Shown here piece after piece: positions 20,703-29,888 of a stretch of 64,000 nt of DNA (position 1 is the stretch's first letter; each line of letters starts with the position of its first letter). The stretch covers positions 184,580-248,579 of the IMG/VR virus record IMGVR_UViG_3300009093_000035; one strand, written 5' to 3'. The translations under genes and the position numbers were made by a program. The notes below the pieces were generated by a model. That model was not told the origin of the DNA. It did no database searches and saw only the letters and a list, made by a program, of their open reading frames with translations. The stretch is from a virus.

Positions 20703-21295
20703 AGGTCGCCCGGACCCTGTCCGATCTCCTTCAGCGCGTTCTCGATCATCATCTCGATCCCGGTCTTCGTCCGCCCCAGAAGGTCCGAAAGGTCCTTCAT
20801 CTCTCGGAGCGGACGAAGCATCAGGGACGGAGCTTCGGTTCGTCCGACGCCCATCGACTTGTGCTTCGCGAGAACGCGCGCGGCGTCCTTGAACTCGCCC
20901 TCGACCTTCGCCGCCATGGCGTTGAGGTCGGCGACCCTCCGGTTCAGCACCTTCGTGACTTCACCAGCCGCTCCGCCAAGGATCAGCTTCTCGGCCTTCT
21001 CCCACTGCTCGGGGGTATTCGCCCTCTTCGAGAGCGCGCGACCCGCTACGCGAGCCGGAGAGGCCTTCTTGCTGGCCTTCTCGTAGTCATCGGCGACGTT
21101 CTGGGCGAGGTCCCAAACCCAGTGGGTCTCGTCGTCGAGCCAGCCACCGAGGTCCTTCTTGTCGAACTCGCTGGCCGCCGCCTCGGCCAGCTCGGTCATG
21201 TTGACCTCGCCGGTCTTCGGGTCGACGTAGTCCTCGACCATCTTCTTCATCCACGTCTTCACAGACGCCTTTGAAGGATCTGCTGCGGTTCTCAT
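20699..21295 (-). CDS. Unknown protein
   Basis: A 198-residue helical protein (MRTAADPSKASVKTWMKKM ... GIEMMIENALKEIGQG). It directly follows the LIRLAH protein at 21297-21968 with one base between. It converges on the sigma-like gene and overlaps its end by four bases. No motif recognised. Confidence 0.7.
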   Translation of the reverse strand: MRTAADPSKASVKTWMKKMVEDYVDPKTGEVNMTELAEAAASEFDKKDLGGWLDDETHWVWDLAQNVADDYEKASKKASPARVAGRALSKRANTPEQWEKAEKLILGGAAGEVTKVLNRRVADLNAMAAKVEGEFKDAARVLAKHKSMGVGRTEAPSLMLRPLREMKDLSDLLGRTKTGIEMMIENALKEIGQGPGDL

Positions 21296-21296
21296 C

Positions 21297-21968
21297 TCAG
21301 TGTCCTCCGAAGCCTGAGGTCTGATACAGCGGCTTCCCGTCCCACTTGTAGGCGGTCTGGGAGTCGGTGACCTTCACGTACATCCGATTTCCGCCGGACG
21401 TCTGAGGGATCTTCTTGATCTCGGGTCCGGAGAAGTGGTTGGGCTGGGCCACGACGTAGTCCGCCCCGCGCTCCTCGCGAACGACCTTCCCATCGACTGG
21501 TCGGATACCGACCTGCTTCCCCTTCAGAGAAGTGACCTGGTAGAAATTGATGTTCGTCTGGTCATAGCCCCAAGACGAGTACAGCAGATCTCCGACCTGG
21601 AGTCCATGCTGGAAGTTCTTCTTCTCTTCGAGGCGCTTTCGCTTCTCGGCGACCTGGGCCTCGTAGCTGATGACCTGGTCCACGATCGATCGGGAACGAG
21701 CGGCGTCGTCTCGGAAGCGTCGGTACCAGAGGGGCTTGTCGGCCTTCCCCGCCCAAGCCGCTGCCATGATCGCGCCTTCCATCTCCCAGGACCAGATCTC
21801 CAGCCCTTCCGGAGTATCCTCCCGCTTCAGCGTCGGGTTGTCCTTCGGGATGAAGCTCGCGCGTGGGAACGTGAAGCTTGCGGCTTCCTTCAAGAGCGGA
21901 AGGAGCGCCGACCGAAGCTCGGGCTTCGAGTGGGCGAGGCGGATGAGAGATCGGCGGAGAGTGTTCAT
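21297..21968 (-). CDS. Protein with N-terminal LIRLAH module and SSWGYDQTN domain
   Basis: A 223-residue protein. Residues 1-31 read MNTLRRSLIRLAHSKPELR then LLPLLKEAA, the module shared with proteins at 1917-3536 and 3541-3837. Residues about 120-160 contain GDLLYSSWGYDQTNINFYQV, a pattern I associate with a conserved phage protein family of unknown function. The module followed by KEAASF looks like a removable or targeting leader; that is inference. Confidence 0.7.
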   Translation of the reverse strand: MNTLRRSLIRLAHSKPELRSALLPLLKEAASFTFPRASFIPKDNPTLKREDTPEGLEIWSWEMEGAIMAAAWAGKADKPLWYRRFRDDAARSRSIVDQVISYEAQVAEKRKRLEEKKNFQHGLQVGDLLYSSWGYDQTNINFYQVTSLKGKQVGIRPVDGKVVREERGADYVVAQPNHFSGPEIKKIPQTSGGNRMYVKVTDSQTAYKWDGKPLYQTSGFGGH

Positions 21969-22023
21969 GTCGCTCTTCGTGGGTAGCTCTCATTGCGGGC
22001 GTATAGGTCCCGAAACGACGAGA

Positions 22024-22051
22024 GTGTAAGAGTCAGGCCTTCGCCCGTTAC
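22024..22051 (+). promoter_or_regulatory. Promoter-like motif before SprT-like gene
   Basis: GTGTA, 13 bases, CGCCCGTTAC; ends six bases before the ATG at 22058. Confidence 0.65.
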
Positions 22052-22057
22052 TAGGTC

Positions 22058-22480
22058 ATGGACACGGCCCTCGCTCCACGTCGACCCCTTCGCCGTTCTT
22101 TCCTCTCGCGGGAGAAAGTGAAGGAGATCCAAGATCTTACGTTGAAGATCGCGGGAGAGGTCCTTCCGAGCGGGGTCGTTCCGCTCGTTCGCTGGAACTA
22201 CTCGCGGGAGTCGTTGGGCCTCGCCTTCACGAGCTTCCTGTGCTTCCGAGATCCTCGGATCACCTACTCGCGCCGTCTCATGAAGTACGCCTCGGAGGCG
22301 GAACAGATCGAAACCGTCTACCACGAGATCTCCCACCTCATCGTCTTCTACGATCTCTCGGCGAACCATGACACAAGCGGGGTCTGGGAGGCGATGCGAG
22401 CGGAAGGAGACCACGGACCCCTCTTCCGCGCTGCGATGGCAAAGTTCGGATACCCGAACCCGACGGGTTGCGGCCGCTAG
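22058..22480 (+). CDS. SprT-like zinc metallopeptidase
   Basis: A 140-residue protein with HEISH in VYHEISHLIVFY (residues about 88-99), the HExxH zinc and catalytic motif, and a downstream HGPLFRAAMAKFGYP, matching the H-G-x-x-F segment of SprT/Spartan proteases. Such enzymes cut proteins bound or crosslinked to DNA. It starts a short plus-strand operon with two small genes and has the recurrent promoter motif upstream. Confidence 0.8.
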   Translation: MDTALAPRRPLRRSFLSREKVKEIQDLTLKIAGEVLPSGVVPLVRWNYSRESLGLAFTSFLCFRDPRITYSRRLMKYASEAEQIETVYHEISHLIVFYDLSANHDTSGVWEAMRAEGDHGPLFRAAMAKFGYPNPTGCGR

Positions 22481-22494
22481 AGCGTAAGTCAGGG

Positions 22495-22716
22495 ATGAGC
22501 CGATTCGCTTCAGAAGGAGAAGCGCGTTACCCTCGCCAGGGAATGAGTCAACGCGTCCACTCTTCGAGATTCAACCCCGATCAGACCGAGAGGGTCATCC
22601 TCAACATCCGAGACGAGAAAGACCCGAAGAAGAAGCTCATGGAGCTGGATCTTCCTTCTCGTCTCTCGGTTCCGTTTGGCTGGTGGCTGAAGACTCGGGG
22701 AATCCTGAAGACGTGA
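22495..22716 (+). CDS. Small unknown protein
   Basis: A 73-residue protein (MSRFASEGEARYPRQG ... FGWWLKTRGILKT) following the SprT-like gene. An alternative start lies at a second ATG 16 codons in. Its stop overlaps the next start (TGATG). Confidence 0.6.
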   Translation: MSRFASEGEARYPRQGMSQRVHSSRFNPDQTERVILNIRDEKDPKKKLMELDLPSRLSVPFGWWLKTRGILKT

Positions 22717-22967
22717 TGGAGACGTACTCCAACGGGGACGTCACCACCGAACACGGAGTGGATCCGTCGACCGGGAAGTACCGTCTCCGCCAGAGCGTTC
22801 GTGGAACCCTCGTCCTCGACGTCTCGGCCCCCACGAAAGAGGAAGTCCTCTCGGCGGGTCGGATCTTCGTACTACACGAACTCGTTCGGCGCGACGACCT
22901 GAGGGCCACCGGGGTCCACGAACCGTGCGAAGGGTGCGAGTTCGAAGATTCGTTCCCGAAGCCCTAG
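22716..22967 (+). CDS. Small unknown protein with C-terminal CxxC
   Basis: An 83-residue protein (METYSNGDVTTEHGVDPSTG ...) ending in HEPCEGCEFEDSF; the CxxC could bind a metal. Translationally coupled to the preceding gene through TGATG. No family recognised. Confidence 0.65.
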   Translation: METYSNGDVTTEHGVDPSTGKYRLRQSVRGTLVLDVSAPTKEEVLSAGRIFVLHELVRRDDLRATGVHEPCEGCEFEDSFPKP

Positions 22968-22968
22968 G

Positions 22969-25059
22969 TCAGGCCTTCTTCGAAGCGGTCTCGACGACTT
23001 CCTCGTCCTCGTCGTCCTCATCGGCCGCCAAGAACGTACTCGCGACGCGAGAAGCGCTCTTCCCGCCGTCCCAAGCGAGGATCTCCGAGACCGACGGGCT
23101 CGCCGAGGCGATGATGGGAGCCGGCAGAGGCGGGTAGGCCTCCTGGATCATCTCGCTCCACCCGCACTTCGCTTTCTTCGCGTGCTTCGAGAGGAAGCCC
23201 GTGATCACGTCGTGCTTCGAGCCCATGCGGGCGTTGAGGTCGCAGGCGATCACGCCCGCCTCGTGGTCGACGTCCGAGCAAGCCTGGAGGGCGAGCTTCG
23301 AGGTCTTCCCCGAGAAGCCGTAGCGGCCCCCCTCGCGCTTCCCGGCCGTCTTCTCAGGCTTCCCCGGTCCGATGTCCGCCATGCAGGCCCGGAGCATCCT
23401 CGCGCTGCGGGAGCCCGTCCGCTTCTGGTGCTCTTCGAGGAAGCCCGGGGTCTCCGAGTCCTTCTCGTAGATCGCCTTCGCGAGCTTCTGGGTGAACTTC
23501 TGGAGGCGGTTCGTCGCCGATCCGCAGACGCGCTCCGCTTCCTTCGTGTACCCATAGAGGCCCGAGGCCGCGGTCTTGTCGGAAGCCGTCTTGTCCTCGT
23601 CTTCGGAGACGGGAGCGAGGTCCATGAGGAGAGCGCTGTCCTCTCCGCAGGCGTCCTTTTCGGAGGCGCCCTTCTCCAGCTTGTTCTTCAGCTTCTCGAC
23701 GGCCGGAGGCGGGTTCTCGACGTTCTCCTTGAACTCGGGGCCGACGACCTTCGAGACCTGCTCGGGGGTCATCGACTTCCCCTTCTCGAACTTCGACTCC
23801 TTCAGGCCCTCTTCGTAGTCGTCCGCCGAGAGTTCCCCCGCCTGCTTCTTCAGGTAGTCGGAAGTCGGCTTCTGACACGAGGGGGAACCGGGGTTCTTGT
23901 TCTTGCAGTAGATCGACCAGGCCGTAGCCCATGCCTGATCGTCGGAGTAGTCCGGGTTTCCCTCGGAGACCTCCTTGAAGTAGCGGTCCACGTCCTTCGG
24001 GACGTCGACTGCGTAGTGTTCGACGCTGGCGCGCTTCGACTCGAAGCGGACCTCGATGATGTCCCCCCACTTTTCGACCATCTTGTCGTACCACGTGTCG
24101 AAGGCCTTTTGGCTCTTGAAGGACTTCTCCTTCCAGCTTTCGCCTCGGACTTGGTACATGATGCTGTTGGGCCAGTCCCCGTCCCCTTCAGCAGCGGACT
24201 TGAACTCATCCTTGTGTTCGTCCTTCTGCTCGTTCCATTCCTTCTTGTCCGCCGGGTCCATGTTCTTCGTCGGGTCAGCGGGCTTCCCCTTCTCGAACTT
24301 GGCATCCTTCAGCTCTGCTTCGTAGTCGGCGACCCGAAGAGAGACGACCTCGAACGAACCTTCCTTCGAGGTGGACTTCAGCTTCTTCTGAGCCTTCTGG
24401 GCTTCCATCTGAGCCGTTCCGCTGGAGGTGTACTCACCGAGGAGCTTCGGCTGCTTCGCCTTTTGGGAAAAGGACCCCTTCTGGACTTGCCAGATCACGA
24501 TCTCTCCCTTGTCCTGGCGAACTTGCCAGACGCTCCCCTCGTCGAACTTGTCTCCCGGATATGAGTCGGCAGCGGACTTGAACTCGTCCTCGTGCTCGTC
24601 TTTCTGCTTCTTCCATTCCTTCGCATCCGCGTCGGACATGTTCTTCGTCGGGTCGGCCGGCTTCCCCTTCTCGAACTTCGAATCCTTCAGGGCTTCAGCG
24701 AACGCGTCCGTGGAAAGCTTCATGTCCTCGTCTCCTGAAGGAACCTGTTCGATGTCCGTTACCGTCGTGTCCGCATCCGGACCCGACAGATAGATAGTGA
24801 GCTTCTTGTCCCGAGCCGGGTCGAGGACGTAGAGAGTGTCCTTACTGACGCGGACGATCTCGTACTCCCGAGAGGGCTTCCCCTTGTAGGAGACTTCGAC
24901 GACGTCCCCCTTCTTCAGACCTGAGGGGATCTTCACCGTCATCGGGGCGGCCTTCTTCGGGAGGTAGGATCCACCAGCAGTGACCGGAACGGAGCTATCC
25001 GCAGCCGCGCCGCCGTAGTCCCGACGTGTTCGTAGAGGTTGGGTCACGATCACATCCAC
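22969..25059 (-). CDS. Large protein with internal repeats, probably virion-associated
   Basis: A 696-residue acidic-basic protein. A block beginning LKDSKFEKGKPADPTKNM and ending DEHEDEFKSAA (about residues 120-165) recurs near 245-290, and a shorter form (LKESKFEKGKSMTPEQ) occurs near 415. Between them lies YFKEVSEGNPDYSDDQAWATA followed by WSIYCKNKNPGSPSC, a domain I recall from other large phages. The tail is very acidic. The GTG start overlaps the C39-like gene's end by ten bases. A structural or packaged protein is likely but not shown. Confidence 0.6.
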   Translation of the reverse strand: MDVIVTQPLRTRRDYGGAAADSSVPVTAGGSYLPKKAAPMTVKIPSGLKKGDVVEVSYKGKPSREYEIVRVSKDTLYVLDPARDKKLTIYLSGPDADTTVTDIEQVPSGDEDMKLSTDAFAEALKDSKFEKGKPADPTKNMSDADAKEWKKQKDEHEDEFKSAADSYPGDKFDEGSVWQVRQDKGEIVIWQVQKGSFSQKAKQPKLLGEYTSSGTAQMEAQKAQKKLKSTSKEGSFEVVSLRVADYEAELKDAKFEKGKPADPTKNMDPADKKEWNEQKDEHKDEFKSAAEGDGDWPNSIMYQVRGESWKEKSFKSQKAFDTWYDKMVEKWGDIIEVRFESKRASVEHYAVDVPKDVDRYFKEVSEGNPDYSDDQAWATAWSIYCKNKNPGSPSCQKPTSDYLKKQAGELSADDYEEGLKESKFEKGKSMTPEQVSKVVGPEFKENVENPPPAVEKLKNKLEKGASEKDACGEDSALLMDLAPVSEDEDKTASDKTAASGLYGYTKEAERVCGSATNRLQKFTQKLAKAIYEKDSETPGFLEEHQKRTGSRSARMLRACMADIGPGKPEKTAGKREGGRYGFSGKTSKLALQACSDVDHEAGVIACDLNARMGSKHDVITGFLSKHAKKAKCGWSEMIQEAYPPLPAPIIASASPSVSEILAWDGGKSASRVASTFLAADEDDEDEEVVETASKKA

Positions 25060-25949
25060 TTGAACATCGGGGTGAGGGTACCCCGGTTCTTGAAATTGTA
25101 GGCGACGTACTTCAGCCGCTTGTATCCGTCGCGCTGGTAGCGAAGAGTCTGGGTGTCTTGGGCGATCGCCTCGTCACCCTGAAGATTCGTGAAGTACGCC
25201 TTGACCCCTTCCGGGAAGGAGATGAAGGAGACGTGGGTGAAGACCTTGCCATCCTTTCGGAACCCGTCAGGGAACCGGTCCGTGATCTCGAAGTCCACGA
25301 TCAACGGAGGGCCGTCCTCGAAGTCCTCGGCACCCGCGAAAGTAGACCAATCCCCGCTGTCGAACGGACGGATCTTGCCTTCCATCGCCTTCTTCAGGAA
25401 GCGAGCGGCAACCCGTGTTGCCATAACGACTCGACCCGCTTGAACCTGGCGACCGTCCATGGTGATCTCTCTTTCGACAGCTAGGGCGGGTCGACGGACG
25501 AGGTAGTCCGGCCACGCCTCGAACCACTTCTTCAAGAACTCTTCCCTCGGGAGAGTTCGAACAGTTTGCTCCGGATCGGGGATGTTCGGATCCGCGACGG
25601 ACACCTCGGTGTCGGTTACGTCGAACACGACCGAGGCGTGAGACCAATCCCGACCTTCCGGGTTCCAGGCGATCATCACGGCGACTCCGCGATCCGTCCA
25701 CTCCCTCAGCTGCTTCATGGAGCAGGGAGTGATCAGGGTCGCGCGCATCCCGAAGTGCTGACAAGCCGCGAGGGCCTGTTCCCAGGAAGCTCCCTTCATG
25801 GGCTTCGCGCCCATGACCTTGTTGACGGTGTCCTCGTCGTGGAAGGACCCCTGGGCCCCGAGCGCCATGCTGAGCGACGCCGCCATACAGCTGTACTGAG
25901 TACGCTGACGAATCGGAACGATGTCCGCTTTGGCTGACTTCGACGTCAT
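25050..25949 (-). CDS. C39-like cysteine peptidase domain protein
   Basis: A 299-residue protein. The N-terminal half has QRTQYSCMAASLSMALG (catalytic Cys after a Gln), then WSHASVVFDV (His) and VADPN (Asp) in the order and spacing of C39/papain-like peptidases that trim leader peptides. The C-terminal half (residues about 170-299) is of unknown fold. Just upstream of, and overlapping, the repeat protein, which could be a substrate. Confidence 0.65.
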   Translation of the reverse strand: MTSKSAKADIVPIRQRTQYSCMAASLSMALGAQGSFHDEDTVNKVMGAKPMKGASWEQALAACQHFGMRATLITPCSMKQLREWTDRGVAVMIAWNPEGRDWSHASVVFDVTDTEVSVADPNIPDPEQTVRTLPREEFLKKWFEAWPDYLVRRPALAVEREITMDGRQVQAGRVVMATRVAARFLKKAMEGKIRPFDSGDWSTFAGAEDFEDGPPLIVDFEITDRFPDGFRKDGKVFTHVSFISFPEGVKAYFTNLQGDEAIAQDTQTLRYQRDGYKRLKYVAYNFKNRGTLTPMFKWM

Positions 25950-25989
25950 GAGGGTCGTCCAAGAGAACGGAATAGGCTTTCCAAAAGGC

Positions 25990-27663
25990 TCACGGCTTTC
26001 CTAGCGAGGACGCTACGAACTTCGCGGCCAGGCGGTCGAGCGCTTCGAACACCGTTGTAGGAGCGGGAGACGTCCAGTCCGAGGCGTTCCCGGGGATGTA
26101 GACGGGATTCTCCAACTGGCGGATCAGCGTCCCGAAGACGTAGAACTGATCCAGGTACACGCTGCTGGAGTCCTGGACTAGAGTGAGGGTCGTTCCGATC
26201 GCCGACGAGAAGCTGTTGAGCGCGACCGTCGTCCCGTCGTAGAGACGGACCGTACAGGCCGGAGCGGACGGCTGCATGTCGAACATGAGCTGGGTCGTCG
26301 GGAAGACGGCCATGTGGCGGAACGTGACGCCCATCGCCGAGGTGACTGTGCGGATGAACGGCTGGGCGCCTCCGCTCATGATCACTGCGCAGTCGTTGAA
26401 CTCGATCGTCTCGGGGAAGTTCCCGAATGGAACGGTAGTGACGTTCAACTCGATGAAGTTGATCCTCGACCATCTCCAGACGTTCCGGAAGCGCGACTCG
26501 TTCAAGGTGACGTCGGTGAGAGGTCCTACGGGAGATCCGATGAACTCGACCGGAGGAGTGAACGTCCAGAGACCCGGGTCGACCGAGAGCGCCCCGTAGC
26601 TCGAATCGAGGAAGACGTGCTTCGAACCGGGAGCCGCTTGGATCCAGGCGAAGAGGGACGCCCACGTGTTGAAGATCCCCGGGGCCGTAGGCGCTCCTAC
26701 GCCACGCCAGATCGCTGCCGACCCACCCCCAGAGACCACGAGTCCCTTCAAGGCATCGAGGGCCGCCTGCACGTCCGTAGCGTTCAGGGGAGGGGTTACC
26801 GCGCTGTCGTTGTAGGCGAGGTAGGCGGCCTGTCCTACGAGCGTCTTCGTAACCGTCCCGGCGAACCCGGGATTCGAAAGGGAGATCGCCTGTACGTTCG
26901 GAGAGGCGATCGCGTAACCCGCGACCGAGCCCGGGTCCGAGCCCTTCAAGATCTGAGCGCTGATCCCGCCGAATCCTTCGACAGTGATCGAGAGAACCGA
27001 TCCCGCCCCTAGGCCGAACACGGGATGGGAGTTCCCGCCAAGGTGACCACTCATGAACAGTGCGAGAGTGGAGCCGTTCGCGATCTGGAAGAGGGGGAAG
27101 GTACCGCCAGAGGTGAGCTGGCACGATTGATCGATGATCACTTCATCGATCGTCGCCGAGACCGAAAGCGGGGAAGGACCAACCAAACCCTGGGCCGCCA
27201 GGTTGAGGCTCGAACCGATGTAGGAGATCCCTACCTGACCGGAAGGCCCGACGAGAAAGAACCCGTCGTCCAAGACAACAGTCGTAGAGGTTCCGAGGTG
27301 CTTACCCTCCCACCTCATCGCATAGGAGACGGTCCAGGGGAGAGTGAGGTGAATGGGAGAGACGAACGAGTCGTCGAACAGAATCGTGAGAGGACCCGCG
27401 AAAGCGGCTACTGCAGCCTGGAGATCCGCCTCAGTCGTTACGACCCCAAACGTCGGGGTCCCTCCCGGTCGATAGATCAGGCCCCCGTTTTCCCCGAGCC
27501 CGAGACCGGGCATCGGCACCCAGGCCGATCCGTCCCACGTCAGTACATCGCCTAGGGTAGGCGGCGGACCACCCAGGAGATCGGGGCCGATCGCAAGGAT
27601 CTGCTCCCGAGCGCTTTCCTGGGTAGCGCCGATCGCGGCGAAGAGGGGTCTAGGTCCGGACAT
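25990..27663 (-). CDS. Tail-fibre-like protein (beta-rich)
   Basis: A 557-residue protein rich in Gly, Ser, Thr and Val with the repeating small-residue pattern of beta-helix fibres. Its first 50 residues (AAIGATQESAREQILAIGP ... LTWDGSAWVP) resemble those of the 431-residue protein at 28357-29652 (AAISSTKENARAQIDAVGP ... LVWDGAAWVP), so both probably attach to the same virion structure through this domain. The rest diverges, as expected for host-binding parts. Confidence 0.65.
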   Translation of the reverse strand: MSGPRPLFAAIGATQESAREQILAIGPDLLGGPPPTLGDVLTWDGSAWVPMPGLGLGENGGLIYRPGGTPTFGVVTTEADLQAAVAAFAGPLTILFDDSFVSPIHLTLPWTVSYAMRWEGKHLGTSTTVVLDDGFFLVGPSGQVGISYIGSSLNLAAQGLVGPSPLSVSATIDEVIIDQSCQLTSGGTFPLFQIANGSTLALFMSGHLGGNSHPVFGLGAGSVLSITVEGFGGISAQILKGSDPGSVAGYAIASPNVQAISLSNPGFAGTVTKTLVGQAAYLAYNDSAVTPPLNATDVQAALDALKGLVVSGGGSAAIWRGVGAPTAPGIFNTWASLFAWIQAAPGSKHVFLDSSYGALSVDPGLWTFTPPVEFIGSPVGPLTDVTLNESRFRNVWRWSRINFIELNVTTVPFGNFPETIEFNDCAVIMSGGAQPFIRTVTSAMGVTFRHMAVFPTTQLMFDMQPSAPACTVRLYDGTTVALNSFSSAIGTTLTLVQDSSSVYLDQFYVFGTLIRQLENPVYIPGNASDWTSPAPTTVFEALDRLAAKFVASSLGKP

Positions 27664-27711
27664 GGTTCTCCCCTATGGGAGCCCATTGTCTCCTCAACGG
27701 GGGACCTCCGA

Positions 27712-28347
27712 TCAGCGCCTTCGGACGGCGCGCTTCGGCTTCTCGGGGACGGGGGCCACCTCCGGCTCGGAGGCCGCCGCCTTCAGCGCCGCGTGGACCT
27801 CTTCGGTCACACGAGCGAGCATCTGGTCGTAGGGTTCGCTCGTGAGAGCCTCGTACTCGGCGACCTGAACTTCGGCGCGCTGGCGATTCTCGTGGACGCT
27901 GATCTTCACGGTCTCGACGTGACGATCCACGTACGCGATCTGATCTTCGAGCGCGGCCTTCTCAGACTTCGAACCCTTGAAGCCTTTCAGCTTCTTTTTC
28001 AGCTCCTCCTTCGCTTCCTCGTGAGAGGCCCCGAAGAGACGAAGAGCTTCGTCCGAGAGGACCTGACTCTCGTGATCCTTCGTAGGAACCGAGAGGATCT
28101 GCTGAGCCTTCTCCAGTTGGAGGGCTCGATCCTGAAGAGTCAACTGGATGTTCTGATCGATCCAGAACTTCACCCAGCTCGTCATCTTGTACCCGGGGCC
28201 CGGGGGGTTCCCCGGAGAAGTCTCCGGGTCGACCATCTGATGAGCACGACCTTCCTTCAAGGCGAGGAGGTCGAGTTCGTAGCGCTGTCGGATAGCCGAG
28301 GCCCACGTCTCGTGGTTGAGGATCTGAGAAGCTGTTCGTACCTTCAT
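27712..28347 (-). CDS. Coiled-coil protein between fibre genes
   Basis: A 211-residue protein with long charged helices (HEEAKEELKKKLKGFKG ... EKAALEDQIAYVDRH) and a basic C-terminus ending PKRAVRRR. It sits between the two fibre-like genes. A role as a fibre connector or chaperone is a guess from position only. Confidence 0.65.
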   Translation of the reverse strand: MKVRTASQILNHETWASAIRQRYELDLLALKEGRAHQMVDPETSPGNPPGPGYKMTSWVKFWIDQNIQLTLQDRALQLEKAQQILSVPTKDHESQVLSDEALRLFGASHEEAKEELKKKLKGFKGSKSEKAALEDQIAYVDRHVETVKISVHENRQRAEVQVAEYEALTSEPYDQMLARVTEEVHAALKAAASEPEVAPVPEKPKRAVRRR

Positions 28348-28356
28348 GATGTAACC

Positions 28357-29652
28357 CTATCCCTCCAACCACTCTACAATTACGTTCAATTCCGTTACTG
28401 TGATGGCTGTCGTTGCTGAACCGTTTGTGATCCACACCTCAACGAAATCGGTACCCGAATCGGTAAGCTGGACTATCGCCTGGACTTTCATGTTCTCGCT
28501 TCTACCCGCGCTACTGGTGGTAGTTTGAGATTCGCTGGAGGCTAGGGTGACGCCGTTCACCGCCACGCGAGCCAGAACGAGCTGGTTGTTTCCGCTGTTT
28601 AGCGAGAGGGTGACCGAGACCTTGAAGAAACCAGTCCTCGCGCCGATGTAGGTTGCTCTGTTGTTAGAGAGCGAGAAGCGCTCTACGAAAGGTCCGCTCG
28701 TCGTAGTTCCCAAGACTTTTACGAAGGTGCTTTGTACCGACACCGGCGTAGAAGTAACGTTGTTGGTCGTGTAGTACTGAGCGATTACCGTCGAGTTTGG
28801 AATCCCTCTACAATCCGTAAATTGGGACTTGTTGTCCGTAGAAAGAACTCCGGTCAGGTAAGTCCCGCCGCCCAAGAAGGCCACGCTCTGTAGGACGTAC
28901 CCCTCCTCGGGGATTGTAGCGCCTACATTTACGTTGATTCCGGTTTGTCCAGGGAGAACCACCAAAGCCGCCTCGGTGATTCGAAACCTCCCTGAGAAAG
29001 ACGAAGGAAGAACCAACAACGTACCTCCTGCCTGGGCGGTAAATTGACACTGGTTCAACCCCACGGATTGGATGGTTCCGTCGAAGGTCAGAGCGTTCGA
29101 GTTCCGTAGCTCCGAGTTGGTTAGAAGAACCGTCTCATAGTCAGCTATTCTGCCCACTGTTTGGCAGTTGATGAAGCGAACATCGATCCAATTTAGGTCC
29201 TGAGTTCCGTCCCCGTCCAAGCTCAAAGCCACGTTCGCTTCAAGAGAAACGAAGTTGAGGTTGAGAGTTAGGGCGGAGGTGATGAGAGCGGTCCCTACCA
29301 GACCCGTGCTTTTGATTCGGCTGATGTCACTCCCGTAACCAAAGATAGAGGAGTTGACTCCGCCTACGATTCGATTCCCTACCAGATCCACTGTCGTCGG
29401 GAAAATGTATGTCGTGGAATCGGCGAGCGTGTGAACTCCGCCTACTGGGGTTGGGAGATCCGAAGCGCTGTTAACCACTACTACGTGAGGGGAGGACGAG
29501 GGAGCGGATCCTGGCACCCAAGCAGCCCCATCCCAAACAAGAGTTTGTCCGATGGACGGCGCTAGAGAAGAGCTGGGCCCTACTGCGTCGATTTGAGCCC
29601 GCGCGTTTTCCTTGGTGGACGAAATAGCCGCCACCAAGTTTCGAGTCTTCAT
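28357..29652 (-). CDS. Tail-fibre-like protein, second copy
   Basis: A 431-residue protein sharing the N-terminal attachment domain of the gene at 25990-27663. The body is beta-rich (for example LNLNFVSLEANVALSL) and ends in a TNF-like or jelly-roll pattern (VTLSLNSGNNQLVLARVAVNG). The DNA is visibly less GC-rich than its neighbours, with codons such as GTT, ACT and TTT used more often, suggesting a different origin for the variable part. Confidence 0.65.
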   Translation of the reverse strand: MKTRNLVAAISSTKENARAQIDAVGPSSSLAPSIGQTLVWDGAAWVPGSAPSSSPHVVVVNSASDLPTPVGGVHTLADSTTYIFPTTVDLVGNRIVGGVNSSIFGYGSDISRIKSTGLVGTALITSALTLNLNFVSLEANVALSLDGDGTQDLNWIDVRFINCQTVGRIADYETVLLTNSELRNSNALTFDGTIQSVGLNQCQFTAQAGGTLLVLPSSFSGRFRITEAALVVLPGQTGINVNVGATIPEEGYVLQSVAFLGGGTYLTGVLSTDNKSQFTDCRGIPNSTVIAQYYTTNNVTSTPVSVQSTFVKVLGTTTSGPFVERFSLSNNRATYIGARTGFFKVSVTLSLNSGNNQLVLARVAVNGVTLASSESQTTTSSAGRSENMKVQAIVQLTDSGTDFVEVWITNGSATTAITVTELNVIVEWLEG

Positions 29653-29831
29653 CGCTCGTCTACCAGAGCTTCACAACCCTCTGGAACCGTCACGACCGGT
29701 AGCCCAGAGCATCCGCGACCCATGGAAGGATCTCTCGGAGCGCACCGCTCGCACCACACGCAAGCCCGAGTCGACGTACACACGCCGCACTCGTTGTGGA
29801 CGTCGTCGAGGCAGGCTCGCCCCGTCTCTAC

Positions 29832-29888
29832 CTAAGGCGGTGGGCATCCAGGAAGGAGAAAGAACGCGAGTAGCAGAAGACGCTTCAT
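29832..29888 (-). CDS. 18-residue lipoprotein-like peptide
   Basis: The ORF reads MKRLLLLAFFLLPGCPPP: a basic start, a hydrophobic stretch and a lipobox-like LPGC, and nothing more. Its ATG overlaps the stop of the preceding gene as ATGA. Proline after a lipidated cysteine recalls Rz1-type spanin lipoproteins, but those are longer. Expression is unproven. Confidence 0.35.
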   Translation of the reverse strand: MKRLLLLAFFLLPGCPPP

